From Thiogranum sp. (GTDB taxonomy: Bacteria; Pseudomonadota; Gammaproteobacteria; DSM-19610): DNA of 37,510 nt. Position numbers and translations under genes: made by a program. Under the pieces are notes generated by a model. It saw nothing but the letters and a program-made list of their open reading frames with translations, made no database searches and had not been told where the DNA came from. Every line of letters starts with the position of its first letter. Position 1 is the first letter of the stretch. Location of the stretch: assembly GCA_024102665.1 (NCBI GenBank), contig JAGFJP010000071.1, positions 1 to 37,510 on the forward strand. The letters run 5' to 3'. Of this stretch, positions 1-7,639 are shown in pieces.

Positions 1-660
1 GACGATGCTTTTGCGCGCGACGACACCTCGGCAGACAGCGAGTTCTACCGCCAGCCGCGCCTGGTCAGTCATATCGATACCTGCGCGTCCGACGTTATCG
101 GTGAACTCTACCGGCAGTGGATCCGGGGCGATAGCCGTGTCCTGGACCTGATGGCGAGCTGGGATTCGCACCTGCCCGATGCGCTAGCCATCGCGCGCCT
201 GACCGGACTGGGCCTGAACGCGGATGAACTGGCGCATAACAAACGCCTCGATGATTATGTCATCCAGGATCTGAACCGGGAGACGCGTCTGCCCTTTGAT
301 GACGGTGGTTTCGATGCGGTGATCTGCACCGTGTCGATCGAATATCTCGTCAGGCCGCTGGAGGTTTTCGCGGAAGTCGCTCGCGTCCTGAAACCCGGCG
401 GACGCTTTATCGTCACTTTCTCAAACCGCTGGTTTCCGCCCAAGGCGATCCGCATCTGGCAGGTCCTGCACGACTACGAACGCATGGGGCTGGTGCTGGA
501 ATACTTTCTGGATGGCGGATTGTTCGCCGAGCTGGAGACCTGGTCATTGCGCGGCCTGCCGCGGCCGAAGGATGACAAGTATGCTGATCGTCTGGCGAAC
601 GCGGACCCGGTCTACGCCGTTTGCGGCACCCGGCAGGATCACCGCTCGCCGCGGCCATGA
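1..660 (+). CDS. class I SAM-dependent methyltransferase, 5' truncated by window edge
   Basis: The reading frame is open from the first base, so the gene starts before the window; 219 residues and a TGA stop are visible. The SAM-binding motif I is the variant VLDLMASWDSHLP, and the later DAVICTVSIEYLVRPLEV and VLKPGGRFIVTFSNRW segments are typical of methyltransferase type 11 proteins. The LMxSWxSHLP form belongs to a widespread but functionally unassigned subfamily, so the methyl acceptor cannot be named. The 3' end overlaps the convergent gene on the minus strand by 22 bases. It lies near the betaine methyltransferases, but on the other strand, so a role in that pathway is not shown. Confidence 0.85.
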   Translation, partial: DDAFARDDTSADSEFYRQPRLVSHIDTCASDVIGELYRQWIRGDSRVLDLMASWDSHLPDALAIARLTGLGLNADELAHNKRLDDYVIQDLNRETRLPFDDGGFDAVICTVSIEYLVRPLEVFAEVARVLKPGGRFIVTFSNRWFPPKAIRIWQVLHDYERMGLVLEYFLDGGLFAELETWSLRGLPRPKDDKYADRLANADPVYAVCGTRQDHRSPRP

Positions 661-1025
661 GTGTTCGCTGACTCCAGGTGCCGGACAAGCTCGTCGATCC
701 GGTTGTCATCCACCAGCAGCAGCAATGGCTGTCCGTTCAGATGCCTGTTATCGCGCCTCAGCCAGTGATGCATCGCCACCTCATCGCCGTTGTGGTGGTC
801 GAACAAGGCTTCATAGAACCTGACTAGAGCATGCGCCCTGCGACCGGCGTCGCTGCCGGCCTGAATGACTTCCCGGCCATCGCTCAGCGCGCCGATATCG
901 CCGCACTTGACGCCGAGTATCCGCGCGACTTCAGCATTGTAGAAACCGAGCATCTGCCCGATCTGCACCACCGCCAGGCTGAGCTGCCGGTCATCGCGGA
1001 TGTCGGTGAGCCTGATTTCATGCAT
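639..1025 (-). CDS. lone MbcA/ParS/Xre-antitoxin-like protein (DUF2384-type)
   Basis: This is a 128-residue soluble protein. The N-terminal half looks helical and Xre-like (QIGQMLGFYNAEVARILGV). The C-terminal part, with a region like FYEALFDHHNGDEVAMHHWL and then NGQPLLLLVDDNRIDELVRHL, resembles the toxin-binding domain of the MbcA/ParS antitoxin family. I chose the ATG at 1025 because the longer ORF, from 1079, would run 44 bases into the upstream MFS gene, whereas 1025 leaves a 10-base gap. No RES-domain or other toxin gene is adjacent, so this may be a stand-alone regulator. The family call rests on residue pattern only. Confidence 0.6.
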   Translation of the reverse strand: MHEIRLTDIRDDRQLSLAVVQIGQMLGFYNAEVARILGVKCGDIGALSDGREVIQAGSDAGRRAHALVRFYEALFDHHNGDEVAMHHWLRRDNRHLNGQPLLLLVDDNRIDELVRHLESANTHGRGER

Positions 1026-1035
1026 GGTCTGGTAT

Positions 1036-2415
1036 TCAGCGATCGCGCTCGTTTTTCTGCACGCGCGCGATGATCTCATAAAGCAATCCGGAAAAGGCGT
1101 TGAAACGCGTGAAACGAAACACCAGCTGGTAGGGCGAAACCCTGCGCCTGGGTGTGCGCAATTCCTGGATGCGTCCCAGGAAAATCGCCGACACCACCAC
1201 GCGCATCATGCTGGAAAGCAGGAATGCCCACATCAGGCCGGCCGCCACATGGAATTCAAGGCCCATGATGCTTATCTGCGCGGGTACGACGCGGGTCGCC
1301 AGCACGCCGAGCATGGAACCGATGAACACACCGAGCGTCATGACCACGCTCTGCAACGCCTGGTAGGTCGCGCGTTTCTCCCGCGGTATCAGTTCGTACA
1401 TGATATTGCCGGAACTCAGACTGAAACCCGCCCAGCAGAAACCGCTGATGATCTGGATGCAGATCAGGTACCAGAAGTTCGGCGACACCAGCCACAACGC
1501 CGGCAGGAACGGGATGATCCAGCCGGTCGTCACCAGGATCAGGCGATTGCCCATGACATCGCTGATGCGACCCCAGTAACTCAGTGTCAGAAACTGGACC
1601 ATCACGGCCGTGCCGGTGTTGGCCATGAACTGCAGGTAGCTGAACTCCAGCGTTTTCAGCATATAGACAGAGAAAAACGGCGCAGCGATGCCAACCGCGG
1701 ATTGCATCAGAACGAAAAACAGGCTGAAGCGCAGCGCCGGCCGGAAGCTGTCCTGCTTCAGCCAGCGCAAGTCGTAAACCGGCTCGACACTGGCCGCGTG
1801 CTCGCGCGGTTCGTGCATTTTCGACAGGTGATATGCCGAGACGATGCGGGCGATGAAGGCTACGCCGAACAACAGCGCAAAGCCGGTCAGCGCACTGTGC
1901 AGCAAATCGAAGACGTGCAGTACGACACCGGCCAGACACAGGGCGGTAAAGGAGGTAATGGTCGCCAGCCTGGTTCGCTGCGCAAAATAACGTCCGCGGC
2001 GTCGCGCCGGGACCAGCTCGCCCATCAGGCTCATCCATTGCGGCGCAATGAAATGGCCGGCGGCGTAGTACAGGGTCAACAACACCAGCAGCAGCGCAAC
2101 GGCGTGCCCGGGAAACAGCCAGGGCAGCAGAATCATCAGTGGCAGCAGCATCGCCTGGAACCAGGCGCCCTGCGCCATGATAGGTTTGCGCCGTTGCAGA
2201 CGGTGACCGAGCCAGGCCGATACGAGCTGCGCCAGGGATCCCAGCAGATTCGGCAGGGTCGCCAGCAACGCGACCTGGGAAGCACTGGCCTTGAGAAACA
2301 GCGCAAAGGCTGAGAAATAGGTCTCGATGCTGCCGGTCATGACCGCGTACGACACGGCGTCCTTCAACGAATGCCGAAGGCTTTTGTCGATTTGCGGATC
2401 TTTTGAGTAACGCAT
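1036..2415 (-). CDS. MFS transporter
   Basis: This is a 459-residue integral membrane protein with about 12 hydrophobic segments in two halves. It has the loop 2-3 type signature SAWLGHRLQRRKPIMAQGAW and a central loop rich in charged residues around KMHEPREHAASVEP. The frame is open further upstream, to an ATG at 2547, but those 44 residues are Arg/Pro-rich and unlike a transporter N-terminus. The start MRYSKDPQIDKSLRHS at 2415 leads directly into the first membrane segment; it lacks an obvious Shine-Dalgarno sequence. The gene lies 216 bases after the SDMT gene on the same strand, so it could be a solute exporter for the island, but the substrate cannot be read from the sequence. Confidence 0.85.
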   Translation of the reverse strand: MRYSKDPQIDKSLRHSLKDAVSYAVMTGSIETYFSAFALFLKASASQVALLATLPNLLGSLAQLVSAWLGHRLQRRKPIMAQGAWFQAMLLPLMILLPWLFPGHAVALLLVLLTLYYAAGHFIAPQWMSLMGELVPARRRGRYFAQRTRLATITSFTALCLAGVVLHVFDLLHSALTGFALLFGVAFIARIVSAYHLSKMHEPREHAASVEPVYDLRWLKQDSFRPALRFSLFFVLMQSAVGIAAPFFSVYMLKTLEFSYLQFMANTGTAVMVQFLTLSYWGRISDVMGNRLILVTTGWIIPFLPALWLVSPNFWYLICIQIISGFCWAGFSLSSGNIMYELIPREKRATYQALQSVVMTLGVFIGSMLGVLATRVVPAQISIMGLEFHVAAGLMWAFLLSSMMRVVVSAIFLGRIQELRTPRRRVSPYQLVFRFTRFNAFSGLLYEIIARVQKNERDR

Positions 2416-2601
2416 GATCGGGGAAGTGACCAACCGCGCCGCGCAGCGCCGTAAAACATGCGCCACAATACTCCACTGCGGGACAAAAGGAAGACGGGTC
2501 GGGGGAAAAAATACCGCCCGCCGCAACGGCGATAGCGGCCTTGTCAATTCCCGCGAACGAACAGGCTTGCCCGCCCGTCGCCACCCTGCGACAGACCGGG
2601 C

Positions 2602-2622
2602 GCCGGCGGGGAACCCGCCGGC
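2602..2622 (-). terminator. GC-rich hairpin after the betaine genes
   Basis: A perfect inverted repeat with 9-base arms (GCCGGCGGG / CCCGCCGGC) and a 3-base loop starts 9 bases past the SDMT stop codon. There is no T-run on either side, so it is a poor intrinsic terminator. It may instead protect the 3' end of the mRNA or cause a pause. Confidence 0.4.
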
Positions 2623-2631
2623 ACTGACAGG

Positions 2632-3471
2632 CTAGCCGGGTTTGCGGAAGTGCAGAATGCCCCAGGCGAGATAACCGTTCTGACCGGCATCGATCCAGTG
2701 TCCCAGACCCTGGAGCATGCGCTCGATATAGCCGTCGGACACTTTGCCCTGCAGTTCCGGGCGCCGCTCGGCCAGTTCCCGGCGCACCCGCGTGTAGTGC
2801 ATCACCAGTTGCGGTGTAAGGTCAGTGACGGCGATCTCTTCCCACCCGAGGCGTTGCGCCTGCCGGCGGTAGAAGGCGATCGAACCCAACGTGTCGAGGT
2901 GGATGCGGTCCAGTACCGGTTGCAGCACGCCGGCCGGGCAATCGTCGGCCTGCATCGGATCGGTGAAAATGAATTCGCCGCCAGGCTTCAGCACACGGTC
3001 GATTTCATCGAACACCCGCGCGCGTTGCCCCGAATGCAGGATAGCGTCCTGCGACCAGGCGAAGTCGAACTGCTGCGCCGCAAAAGGAATCTCCTCGAAG
3101 CTGCCGTCGATGACATCGATGCGCTCGCCGAGCTGTTCGGCGTCCGTCAACATGCGGTTGCGCGCATTCTGCGCCTCGCTCAGGTTAAGGCAACTCACAT
3201 GGCAGCCGCGGGTCTGCGCCAGCCAGCGCGCGGCGCCGCCGTAACCGGCGCCGATATCGATGACACGGCTCCGGGGTCCCATGCCCTGGACCTGCGCGGC
3301 CATGCGCTGCACCGTGCGTTCGGAAGCAGCGGCGATCGGTTCGTCGTCACTTTCGTAGTTGCCGATGTGAATATCCTGGCCGCCCCAGATGTGATAGTAG
3401 AAATTATCGGCGTCGTCGCTGTTGTAGTAGTCCTGTGCCGTTTTCACGACCTGCGAGTAACTGCTGCTCAT
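2632..3471 (-). CDS. sarcosine/dimethylglycine N-methyltransferase (SDMT)
   Basis: The enzyme transfers methyl groups from SAM to sarcosine and dimethylglycine, the last two steps of glycine betaine synthesis from glycine. The 279-residue product has the family N-terminus (TAQDYYNSDDADNFYYHIWGG), SAM motif I VIDIGAGYGGAAR at residues 70-82, and the FDFAWSQDAILHS and LKPGGEFIFTDPMQADD segments. Its length matches the Ectothiorhodospira-type enzyme. The ORF is open upstream to 3726, but the ATG at 3471 overlaps the GSMT stop in an ATGA, so the two are probably translationally coupled. The product is expected to be cytoplasmic, and glycine betaine accumulates as a compatible solute. High confidence. 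Confidence 0.93.
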   Translation of the reverse strand: MSSSYSQVVKTAQDYYNSDDADNFYYHIWGGQDIHIGNYESDDEPIAAASERTVQRMAAQVQGMGPRSRVIDIGAGYGGAARWLAQTRGCHVSCLNLSEAQNARNRMLTDAEQLGERIDVIDGSFEEIPFAAQQFDFAWSQDAILHSGQRARVFDEIDRVLKPGGEFIFTDPMQADDCPAGVLQPVLDRIHLDTLGSIAFYRRQAQRLGWEEIAVTDLTPQLVMHYTRVRRELAERRPELQGKVSDGYIERMLQGLGHWIDAGQNGYLAWGILHFRKPG

Positions 3472-4280
3472 TGCGTGTCCTCCGGGATATAGCGCTTCTC
3501 GGCAACGTGGATGAAGAAATCCGGTTCGTGCTCGCGGTAGGTTTCCTTGAAGTCGCCGTAGGTGGTGACGCGCTGAAATCCGACTTCTTCCATCAGGCGT
3601 TGCATGTAGTGTTTGCGCAGCGGGAACATGTTGAGGTGAAAGGTCGCTCCGTCCGAAAACCGGTAACGGAAACGCGCCAGCGACTCGTCGACATACTCGG
3701 GCGAAGCCGAAACATCCTCGCCGCAATAGTAATAGTTGTGGGACGGTTCAATCTGCTTGTCCAGCAGCGCGTCGTAATTGCGCTGATCGAGGATGAGGAT
3801 GCCGTCGTGGCGCAGCGTTGCGTAGTATTCGGCCAGCGCCTTGCGCCGATCGCGCTCGTCGTGCAGATGCGTAAAGGAATTGCCCAGGCAGATGACGGCG
3901 TCATACAGATCGTGCACGTCGCGATTCAGCCAGCGCCAGTCGGCGTGTATGGTGCGCAGGATGTGGCCGTGCTTTCTGGCGTTGTTGAAGGCCCTGGAAA
4001 GCATTTCCGGACTGCCGTCGGCGCTGGTGACCTCGAAGCCGGCTTTCAGAAGTTGCACGGAATGAAAGCCGGTGCCGGTGGCGACATCCAGCACCTTTTT
4101 CGCGCCGTGCTCCTTGAGCGTGCGTATGAAAAAATCACCTTCGGCCTGGGCGCGTCCGTCCCAGTCGATGAGCTGGTCCCATTTCTCGACAAAGGAGTGG
4201 ACGTACTCCTCCTTGTATTTATCGGTGTCGCGGACACTGAGTGGATCCTGTCCATAGTTCTGTTGAGCGGTTGCGTTCAT
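3468..4280 (-). CDS. glycine/sarcosine N-methyltransferase (GSMT)
   Basis: This enzyme methylates glycine to sarcosine and then dimethylglycine with SAM, the first steps of de novo glycine betaine synthesis. The 270-residue product carries YGQDPLSVRDTDKYKEEYV near the N-terminus, SAM motif I VLDVATGTGFHS (residues 63-74), the acidic loop SADGS and the conserved DQRNYDALLD segment. It is acidic, as expected for a halophile enzyme. Its stop overlaps the SDMT start (ATGA), and it begins 42 bases after the amidotransferase gene, so the three probably form one transcription unit. The start ATG at 4280 has an AGG-type ribosome binding site about 9 bases upstream. Confidence 0.94.
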   Translation of the reverse strand: MNATAQQNYGQDPLSVRDTDKYKEEYVHSFVEKWDQLIDWDGRAQAEGDFFIRTLKEHGAKKVLDVATGTGFHSVQLLKAGFEVTSADGSPEMLSRAFNNARKHGHILRTIHADWRWLNRDVHDLYDAVICLGNSFTHLHDERDRRKALAEYYATLRHDGILILDQRNYDALLDKQIEPSHNYYYCGEDVSASPEYVDESLARFRYRFSDGATFHLNMFPLRKHYMQRLMEEVGFQRVTTYGDFKETYREHEPDFFIHVAEKRYIPEDTQ

Positions 4281-4322
4281 GTTATTTACCTCGCTTTACT
4301 GGGTTACTCTGTAGCCGGACCC

Positions 4323-6329
4323 TCATGGCCGCCAACCGAGCCGGTTGGCGGTTTCCCTTGCCTGTTGCGGAATGTCCGCGGCGACAAAGTGCCGATGCAG
4401 GATCTGTACACCGAGTAAGTGGTTGATACTGGCATCGAGCTGGACCTGGGTGGCGGTTCCGGTGTCGGGGGCCTCGTGCAGCCTGAACAGCGCGTCGACG
4501 CCGGCGCTGTCGAGCAGGCCGGCATCGGCAATGGCCGACGGGGTGAGATGGCGGGCGGCCAGATCCTGCACGGCAGCCCATTTTCTGGGATCGGTATGCG
4601 CGGGAGGCGCCATGAAGGCGAACTTCTCGCGCTTGTACAACACGTCGGGCAGCAGGCCCTTCATGGCCTCCCGCAGTACGTATTTCTCGGTGCGCCCGTG
4701 GATGCGCATCGACGGCGGAATGCGGGTCGCGTACTCGGCCAGGTGATGGTCGAGAAACGGCGGGCGCGCCTCCATGGAGTTGGCCATGTCCACGCGGTCG
4801 CCGCCCCAGGTGAGGATCTGGCCTTCCAGCATGGTCTTGATCCACACGTACTGGGCCTTGTCCAGGGGGTGGCGCCCCTGCAGCATGGCGGGGTCGAACT
4901 GCGCGGCGATGGCCGCACCGGGATCATAGCCTTCGAGCTCGCGCGCCAGGTCCTGGTTGAGCAACGCCGGCACCTGTTGCGCCGAGGCCAGCCAGGGCTG
5001 CAGGCACGACGGCGTGAAGCCGACGCGTTCGGTCAGCGCGGCGTTCTCGACCGCGTTTTCCGCCAGCATGGCGCCGCGAAACAGCTTGTTGCTTTCCGCC
5101 AGCAGCGCTTCCCATTCGCGGCGCTCGTCGGCCTGCAGGTGGTCGAGACCGTGCAGGAACATGTCGCGGCGAAACGCCGGATAGCCGCCGAACAGTTCGT
5201 CCGAACCTTCGCCGGTGAGCACGACCTTGTAATCGACCGAGGTGACGTGGCGGCTCATCAATAGCTTGGCTACGCCCAGGGTGTTGTAGATGGTGCGTTC
5301 GGTGTGCCACAGCGTTTCTTCGAAATGATCGTAGAGGTGGTCGGCATCGAGCATCAGGATGTCCTGGTCGGCGCCGGCCGATTGCGCCATTTCGGTGGCG
5401 ATGGCCGATTCGTCGTACTCGCTGTTGTCGAAACCGATAGTGAAAGCCTTGACCGGGTTCTGTTGCGCTGCCGCGGCGAGGCCGAGAATGGCGCAGGAGT
5501 CGATACCGCCGGACAGATAGCTGCCGACCGGCACGTCGGCGGTCAGGCGGTGCTGAACCGCTTCCAGCAACTGGCTGCGCACACCCTCGATATAGTCCTG
5601 CTCATCGAAACGGGTCGGATGTTCGTTTTCCTGCGGAAATTCCATATCCCAGTACTTGCGCTCTTCGATCTGCAGGCGGCCGTCACGGCGGCGCACGTCG
5701 AGCAGGTGTCCCGGGCGCACCTGGTGAATGCCTTCGAAGGCCGTGGTGCCGGGCACCATGGTCTGCATCAGCTGGTGGTAGACGCCGGCCGGCGAAAAAC
5801 GCCGCGGCACCTCGGGGTGCGCGAACAGCACCTTGAGTTCGGAGCCGAATACCAGCATGCCGTTGACTTCGGTCCAGTACAACGGCTTGATGCCGAAGCG
5901 GTCGCGCACCAGCATCAACCGGTCGTCGTCCTTGTCATACAGCGCGAAGGCGAACTCGCCGCGCAACCTGGGCAGGGTGCCGTCGAGGCCGTATCGTGGG
6001 TACAGGTGCATGACGATTTCCGAGTCGCTGCGGGTGCGGAAGCGCGCGCCGGTCGCGGTCAGCTCGGCGCGAATGCGCTGGAAGTCGTACAGCTCGCCGT
6101 TCTTGGTCAGCATCAGCCGGCCATCGTCGCTGGCGAACGGCTGGCGTCCGCGATTCTCGTCGAGGTCGATGATCGACAGCCGCGCATGACTGAAGCCGAC
6201 GCCATCCTGGCTGCGCCAGCCGAAGCCGTCGGGACCGCGGTGATGCTGAATGGCGGCCATCGCCACCAGTGTTTCGGGGTCCACGGGACGGTTACGGTCC
6301 GCGTGCATGAATCCGGCAATACCACACAT
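4323..6329 (-). CDS. asparagine-synthetase-type glutamine amidotransferase (AsnB/AsnO-like)
   Basis: The 668-residue protein begins MCGIAGF, which places the class II glutaminase Cys at position 2; this fixes the start at 6329 rather than the longer frame to 6362. The glutaminase domain (about 1-210) has HARLSIIDL, KNGEL and a SDSE motif. The synthetase domain (about 245-620) has the pyrophosphate loop SGGIDS at 273-278 and the LTGEGSDELFGGYP motif. Family members make asparagine, but related AsnO-type enzymes amidate alpha-carboxylates of osmolyte precursors. Here it lies between a carbamoyltransferase and the betaine methyltransferases, so an osmolyte-amidating role is plausible. A plain asparagine synthetase cannot be excluded. 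An AAGGAG lies 13 bases upstream, a long spacing. Confidence 0.9.
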   Translation of the reverse strand: MCGIAGFMHADRNRPVDPETLVAMAAIQHHRGPDGFGWRSQDGVGFSHARLSIIDLDENRGRQPFASDDGRLMLTKNGELYDFQRIRAELTATGARFRTRSDSEIVMHLYPRYGLDGTLPRLRGEFAFALYDKDDDRLMLVRDRFGIKPLYWTEVNGMLVFGSELKVLFAHPEVPRRFSPAGVYHQLMQTMVPGTTAFEGIHQVRPGHLLDVRRRDGRLQIEERKYWDMEFPQENEHPTRFDEQDYIEGVRSQLLEAVQHRLTADVPVGSYLSGGIDSCAILGLAAAAQQNPVKAFTIGFDNSEYDESAIATEMAQSAGADQDILMLDADHLYDHFEETLWHTERTIYNTLGVAKLLMSRHVTSVDYKVVLTGEGSDELFGGYPAFRRDMFLHGLDHLQADERREWEALLAESNKLFRGAMLAENAVENAALTERVGFTPSCLQPWLASAQQVPALLNQDLARELEGYDPGAAIAAQFDPAMLQGRHPLDKAQYVWIKTMLEGQILTWGGDRVDMANSMEARPPFLDHHLAEYATRIPPSMRIHGRTEKYVLREAMKGLLPDVLYKREKFAFMAPPAHTDPRKWAAVQDLAARHLTPSAIADAGLLDSAGVDALFRLHEAPDTGTATQVQLDASINHLLGVQILHRHFVAADIPQQARETANRLGWRP

Positions 6330-6415
6330 GATTGAATTACGTCTCCTTGCTAGTCCTGTCATCGTGAGCCGCGCGGCGGTCCGCGGACGAAGGGTGCTTC
6401 GTCACCTGGCCCGTA

Positions 6416-6462
6416 GAACCCCTTCGGGGTTCATTACGGGTACCTTACCCTTCGGGTCAAGG
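6416..6462. repeat. two tandem hairpins between carbamoyltransferase and amidotransferase genes
   Basis: The 135-base gap contains GAACCCC-TTC-GGGGTTC (6416-6432, perfect 7-base arms) and a second stem at 6443-6462 (CCTTACCC / GGGTCAAGG, one bulged base). The second starts 2 bases past the carbamoyltransferase stop codon on the minus strand. Neither is followed by a T-run. They may attenuate transcription or stabilise mRNA between the upstream operon and the amidotransferase-betaine genes. Confidence 0.5.
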
Positions 6463-6464
6463 CA

Positions 6465-7523
6465 TCACGCAAAAGATTTCAAAATGGTCGAAAGCAGCGC
6501 CATACGCATGAACACCGCACCACGGGCTTGGGCGAAGTACCAGTTGTGCGGCGTCGTATCGAGCGCGCGCGCAAGTTCATCGCCGCGTGCCAGCGGGTGG
6601 AGCACCACTGCGTCGGGTTTGAGCGGCGAGTTTTCGTCCAGCCGGTACTGGCTGCCGAGTTCCCGGTAATCGTCGCCGATCCAGGCGATCTTGTTGATGT
6701 AGATGACATCGAGGTCCGGCAGCTCGCGGTCCATATCGGCGGTAATGCGAAATCTCAGACCGGCGCTTTCCAGTTCCTCGCGTTGACCTTCGGCGAAAGG
6801 CGCTTCTTCATCGGTGATGATCAGCACTTCCTCGAAAGCCGGCGCGAACTGGCTCATGAGAGTAAGCAGGCTGCGCACCGTGCGCATCACACCCGGCACG
6901 CCGACGATGGCGAGCCGGATGCGCTTGTCGGCGTCGATCTGCGCGTCGCATAGCTCGGGCCGCCACTTCAGCAGGGCGTAGATGTCCGCCATCGCCTGCG
7001 TCGGATGCTCGTCGGTGCCGTTGCCGCCGTTGACGATGGGAATGCGCAGCGATTCCAGCATTTCGTATACCGCGTTTTCGCTGCTGTCGCGCAGCACCAC
7101 CAGGTCACCGTAGTGATTGAGCATTTCGCCGATGTCGTAGAGCGACTCGCCCTTGGCGATGCCGGTCGACGCCGGGTCGGTGATCGACATGATGTCGCCA
7201 CCGAGGCGATGCCAGGCGCTCTCGAACGACAGCCGCGTGCGCGTGCTCGGTTCGTAGAACGCGCTGATGAGTATCTTGCCGGTCAACGGACGCACGCTGA
7301 GCTGTGGCTGCGTCTCGTAACGCGAGGCCAGGCGCGCCAGCTGCAACAGCTGTTCGCGATTGAACTGGGTCGCCGAGACCACCGGGCGCTGCACCAGGTC
7401 GAGCAGCGAGGTCAGGTCCTCGGGGATGCGATCGAGCAGGGCGCGCGGTTGCTCGAATCCCTGGATGTCGAGCGGTTGTCCCTGGAGCGGATCGCGCAGT
7501 TTCGGACTGAGCCTGTTCACCAT
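6465..7523 (-). CDS. aspartate-carbamoyltransferase-like transcarbamylase, probably not PyrB
   Basis: The 352-residue product is in the aspartate/ornithine carbamoyltransferase family. The carbamoyl-phosphate site is intact: STRTR at 93-97, K124 (equivalent to E. coli K84), R145 in VVLRD, HPTQ at 173-176 and R214 in MRTVRSL. The acceptor side differs. The E. coli TRVQ segment, whose R229 and Q231 contact aspartate, is replaced by NKIA (277-280), and HPLPR is HPLAR. The N-terminus is about 45 residues longer than PyrB. The start overlaps the stop of the preceding small gene (ATGGTGA). I infer a carbamoyl acceptor other than aspartate; a catabolic transcarbamylase is also possible. Confidence 0.85.
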   Translation of the reverse strand: MVNRLSPKLRDPLQGQPLDIQGFEQPRALLDRIPEDLTSLLDLVQRPVVSATQFNREQLLQLARLASRYETQPQLSVRPLTGKILISAFYEPSTRTRLSFESAWHRLGGDIMSITDPASTGIAKGESLYDIGEMLNHYGDLVVLRDSSENAVYEMLESLRIPIVNGGNGTDEHPTQAMADIYALLKWRPELCDAQIDADKRIRLAIVGVPGVMRTVRSLLTLMSQFAPAFEEVLIITDEEAPFAEGQREELESAGLRFRITADMDRELPDLDVIYINKIAWIGDDYRELGSQYRLDENSPLKPDAVVLHPLARGDELARALDTTPHNWYFAQARGAVFMRMALLSTILKSFA

Positions 7524-7639
7524 AGTTGCTTCCTTTTCCAGTCGCGGACCAGCAGCACCAGCAGCAGCACCGGTGCGGCCGTTGTGATCGCCAGCGCCAC
7601 CAGCACCAGCACGGAAAAAACCGGCAAGGGGATAGTCAC
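7517..7639 (-). CDS. 40-residue single-span membrane peptide, possible symporter subunit
   Basis: The GTG start at 7639 overlaps the symporter stop as GTGA, and its own TGA overlaps the next gene's start as ATGGTGA. The peptide has one long hydrophobic stretch (roughly residues 5-31, VLVLVALAITTAAPVLLLVL) followed by the basic tail VRDWKRKQLW, so an N-out/C-in orientation is predicted. Coupling on both sides strongly suggests it is translated. Small single-span partners are known for some sodium:solute symporters, so I infer an accessory subunit of the transporter just upstream. I do not recognise a named family. Confidence 0.65.
   Translation of the reverse strand: MTIPLPVFSVLVLVALAITTAAPVLLLVLLVRDWKRKQLW

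Noticed and set aside
1000..2313. Long plus-strand frame opposite the MFS gene (437 residues)
   Set aside because: It is rich in Gln, His and Arg with no domain pattern and is the reverse shadow of a clear transporter gene.
6465..7523. Plain pyrimidine-synthesis PyrB
   Set aside because: Acceptor-site residues differ, no other pyr gene is near, and the operon is built around carbamoyl/amide hydrolases; kept only as an alternative.
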